Assembly (NCBI GenBank): GCA_002509485.1
Contig: DAWO01000140.1
Location: 920 to 22,420, forward strand
DNA from: Methanolinea sp. UBA477
GTDB lineage: Archaea; Halobacteriota; Methanomicrobia; Methanomicrobiales; Methanospirillaceae
Direction of reading: 5' to 3'
Length of the DNA stretch: 21,501 nucleotides
A program made the translations under genes and the position numbers. The first letter of the stretch is position 1. The number at the start of each line of letters is the position of its first letter. The notes below the pieces were generated by a model, which worked only from the letters and a program-made list of their open reading frames with translations, was not told the origin of the DNA and did not search any database. This document shows positions 21,014 to 21,501 of the stretch, one piece after another.

Positions 21014-21501
21014 ATGTCGTTTGTAACCAGGAATACATACTATTTTGACAACCCCGGACCTGCCAATACCGGGGATGCCGCCCGGTTTGCGGTGGAGCGG
21101 GCAAAGGAGCTCGGGATCCGATCAATCGTGGTTGCCAGCACAACCGGTGCATCTGCACTCGAATTTGAAAAGGCGATGAAGGGTTCGGGCTTATCGCTCG
21201 TCGTCGTCACCCACGTGGTAGGGTTTGCAGAACCGGGAGTCTGGCAGTTTTCGGAGGAGAATGCCGCCACGCTCCGGGCGAACGGTGCAAAGATCGTGGT
21301 TGGAACGCATGTCCTCTCCGGTCTCGAGAGATCCTTCTCGCGCTCGGCCAAGGTGGGCGGCGGATCCCGTACCGAGGCTGTCGCGGAAGCCCTTCGCCGG
21401 GTCGTGGCGGTGGGGTTGAAGGTTGCGGTGGAATGCACGCTCATCGCTGCGGACCAGGGCGCAATCCCGGTTGATGAAGAGGTTGTCGCGGTGGGCGGGA
21501 C
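21014..21501 (+). CDS. Pyruvate kinase alpha/beta (C-terminal) domain protein, N-terminal part
   Basis: The gene starts at ATG 21014 and is open to the end of the window (162 codons). It begins MSFVTRNTYYFDNPGPANTG, then has VERAKELGIRSIVVASTTGA (about 28-47), LSLVVVTHVVGFAEPGVW, and GAKIVVGTHVLSGLERSFSR, followed by VGLKVAVECTLIAADQGAIP. This is the stand-alone family related to the C-terminal domain of pyruvate kinase, common in methanogens, with no kinase active site and no proven role. An alternative ATG at 21006 hits a stop after six codons. The family is usually about 185-190 residues, so only a short end is missing. Confidence 0.85.
   Translation, partial: MSFVTRNTYYFDNPGPANTGDAARFAVERAKELGIRSIVVASTTGASALEFEKAMKGSGLSLVVVTHVVGFAEPGVWQFSEENAATLRANGAKIVVGTHVLSGLERSFSRSAKVGGGSRTEAVAEALRRVVAVGLKVAVECTLIAADQGAIPVDEEVVAVGG

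Noticed and set aside
1..21501. CRISPR array, insertion sequence, tRNA or rRNA
   Set aside because: No regularly spaced repeats, transposase-like proteins, terminal inverted repeats, or tRNA T-loop patterns with matching stems were noticed.

Overview
The window reads as a chromosomal segment of a methanogenic archaeon, most likely of the order Methanomicrobiales. The archaeal assignment is firm: it carries eukaryote-type ribosomal proteins (eL21, eL31, eL39, eL20/LX, eS19), aIF6, prefoldin alpha, RpoF, SRP54 with FtsY, the tRNA enzymes TrmY and Pus10, an archaeal RNase P protein, DUF655, DUF371 and an HVO_0476-type zinc-finger protein, and its promoters have TATA boxes. The order is an inference from the general look of the proteins and from bacterial-type exonuclease VII in an archaeon. 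The genus cannot be told.

Region 1 (about 1-8210, all minus strand) is one nearly gapless run of 15 genes, read right to left: rps19e, PDCD5 homologue, PP-loop ATPase, rpl39e, rpl31e, eif6, rpl18a/LX, pfdA, ftsY, srp54, trmY, pus10, rpl21e, rpoF, DUF655 (cut by the window edge). Gaps are under about 25 bases and many starts overlap the preceding stop. A TATA box at 8157-8163 probably drives it. The theme is ribosome assembly, co-translational targeting and tRNA maturation. TrmY and Pus10, which together make N1-methylpseudouridine-54 in tRNA, are translationally coupled.

Region 2 (8211-11625, minus) holds a CNNM/CorC-type membrane protein overlapping purN, then an RNase P subunit overlapping a YhbY/CRM RNA-binding protein, ended by a hairpin. 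To its right is a TIM-barrel protein with an endonuclease IV/xylose isomerase-like metal site. It diverges across about 40 bases from region 3 (11666-13085, plus), xseA-xseB for exonuclease VII.

Region 4 (13163-15946) has DUF371 diverging from a zinc-finger protein. These are followed by a compact protein-quality-control group: a small CxxC thioredoxin, a membrane-anchored FKBP-like protein and an Hsp20 chaperone with a strong promoter. Region 5 (15938-17904) has a CBS-pair protein fused to a ParB/SerK-like domain, tail to tail with a sugar nucleotidyltransferase; their stop codons share one CTAG.

Region 6 (17905-19800) is the least understood. It contains an intergenic region with a strong bulged inverted repeat, an unrecognised four-helix membrane protein, about 500 bases without a convincing gene but with many nested hairpins (a candidate structured RNA), and a small unrecognised gene that looks leaderless. 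Region 7 (19802-21501) is a YchF/OLA1-type GTPase diverging across about 42 bases from a stand-alone pyruvate kinase C-terminal-domain protein cut by the window edge. No tRNA, rRNA, CRISPR array or insertion sequence was recognised.
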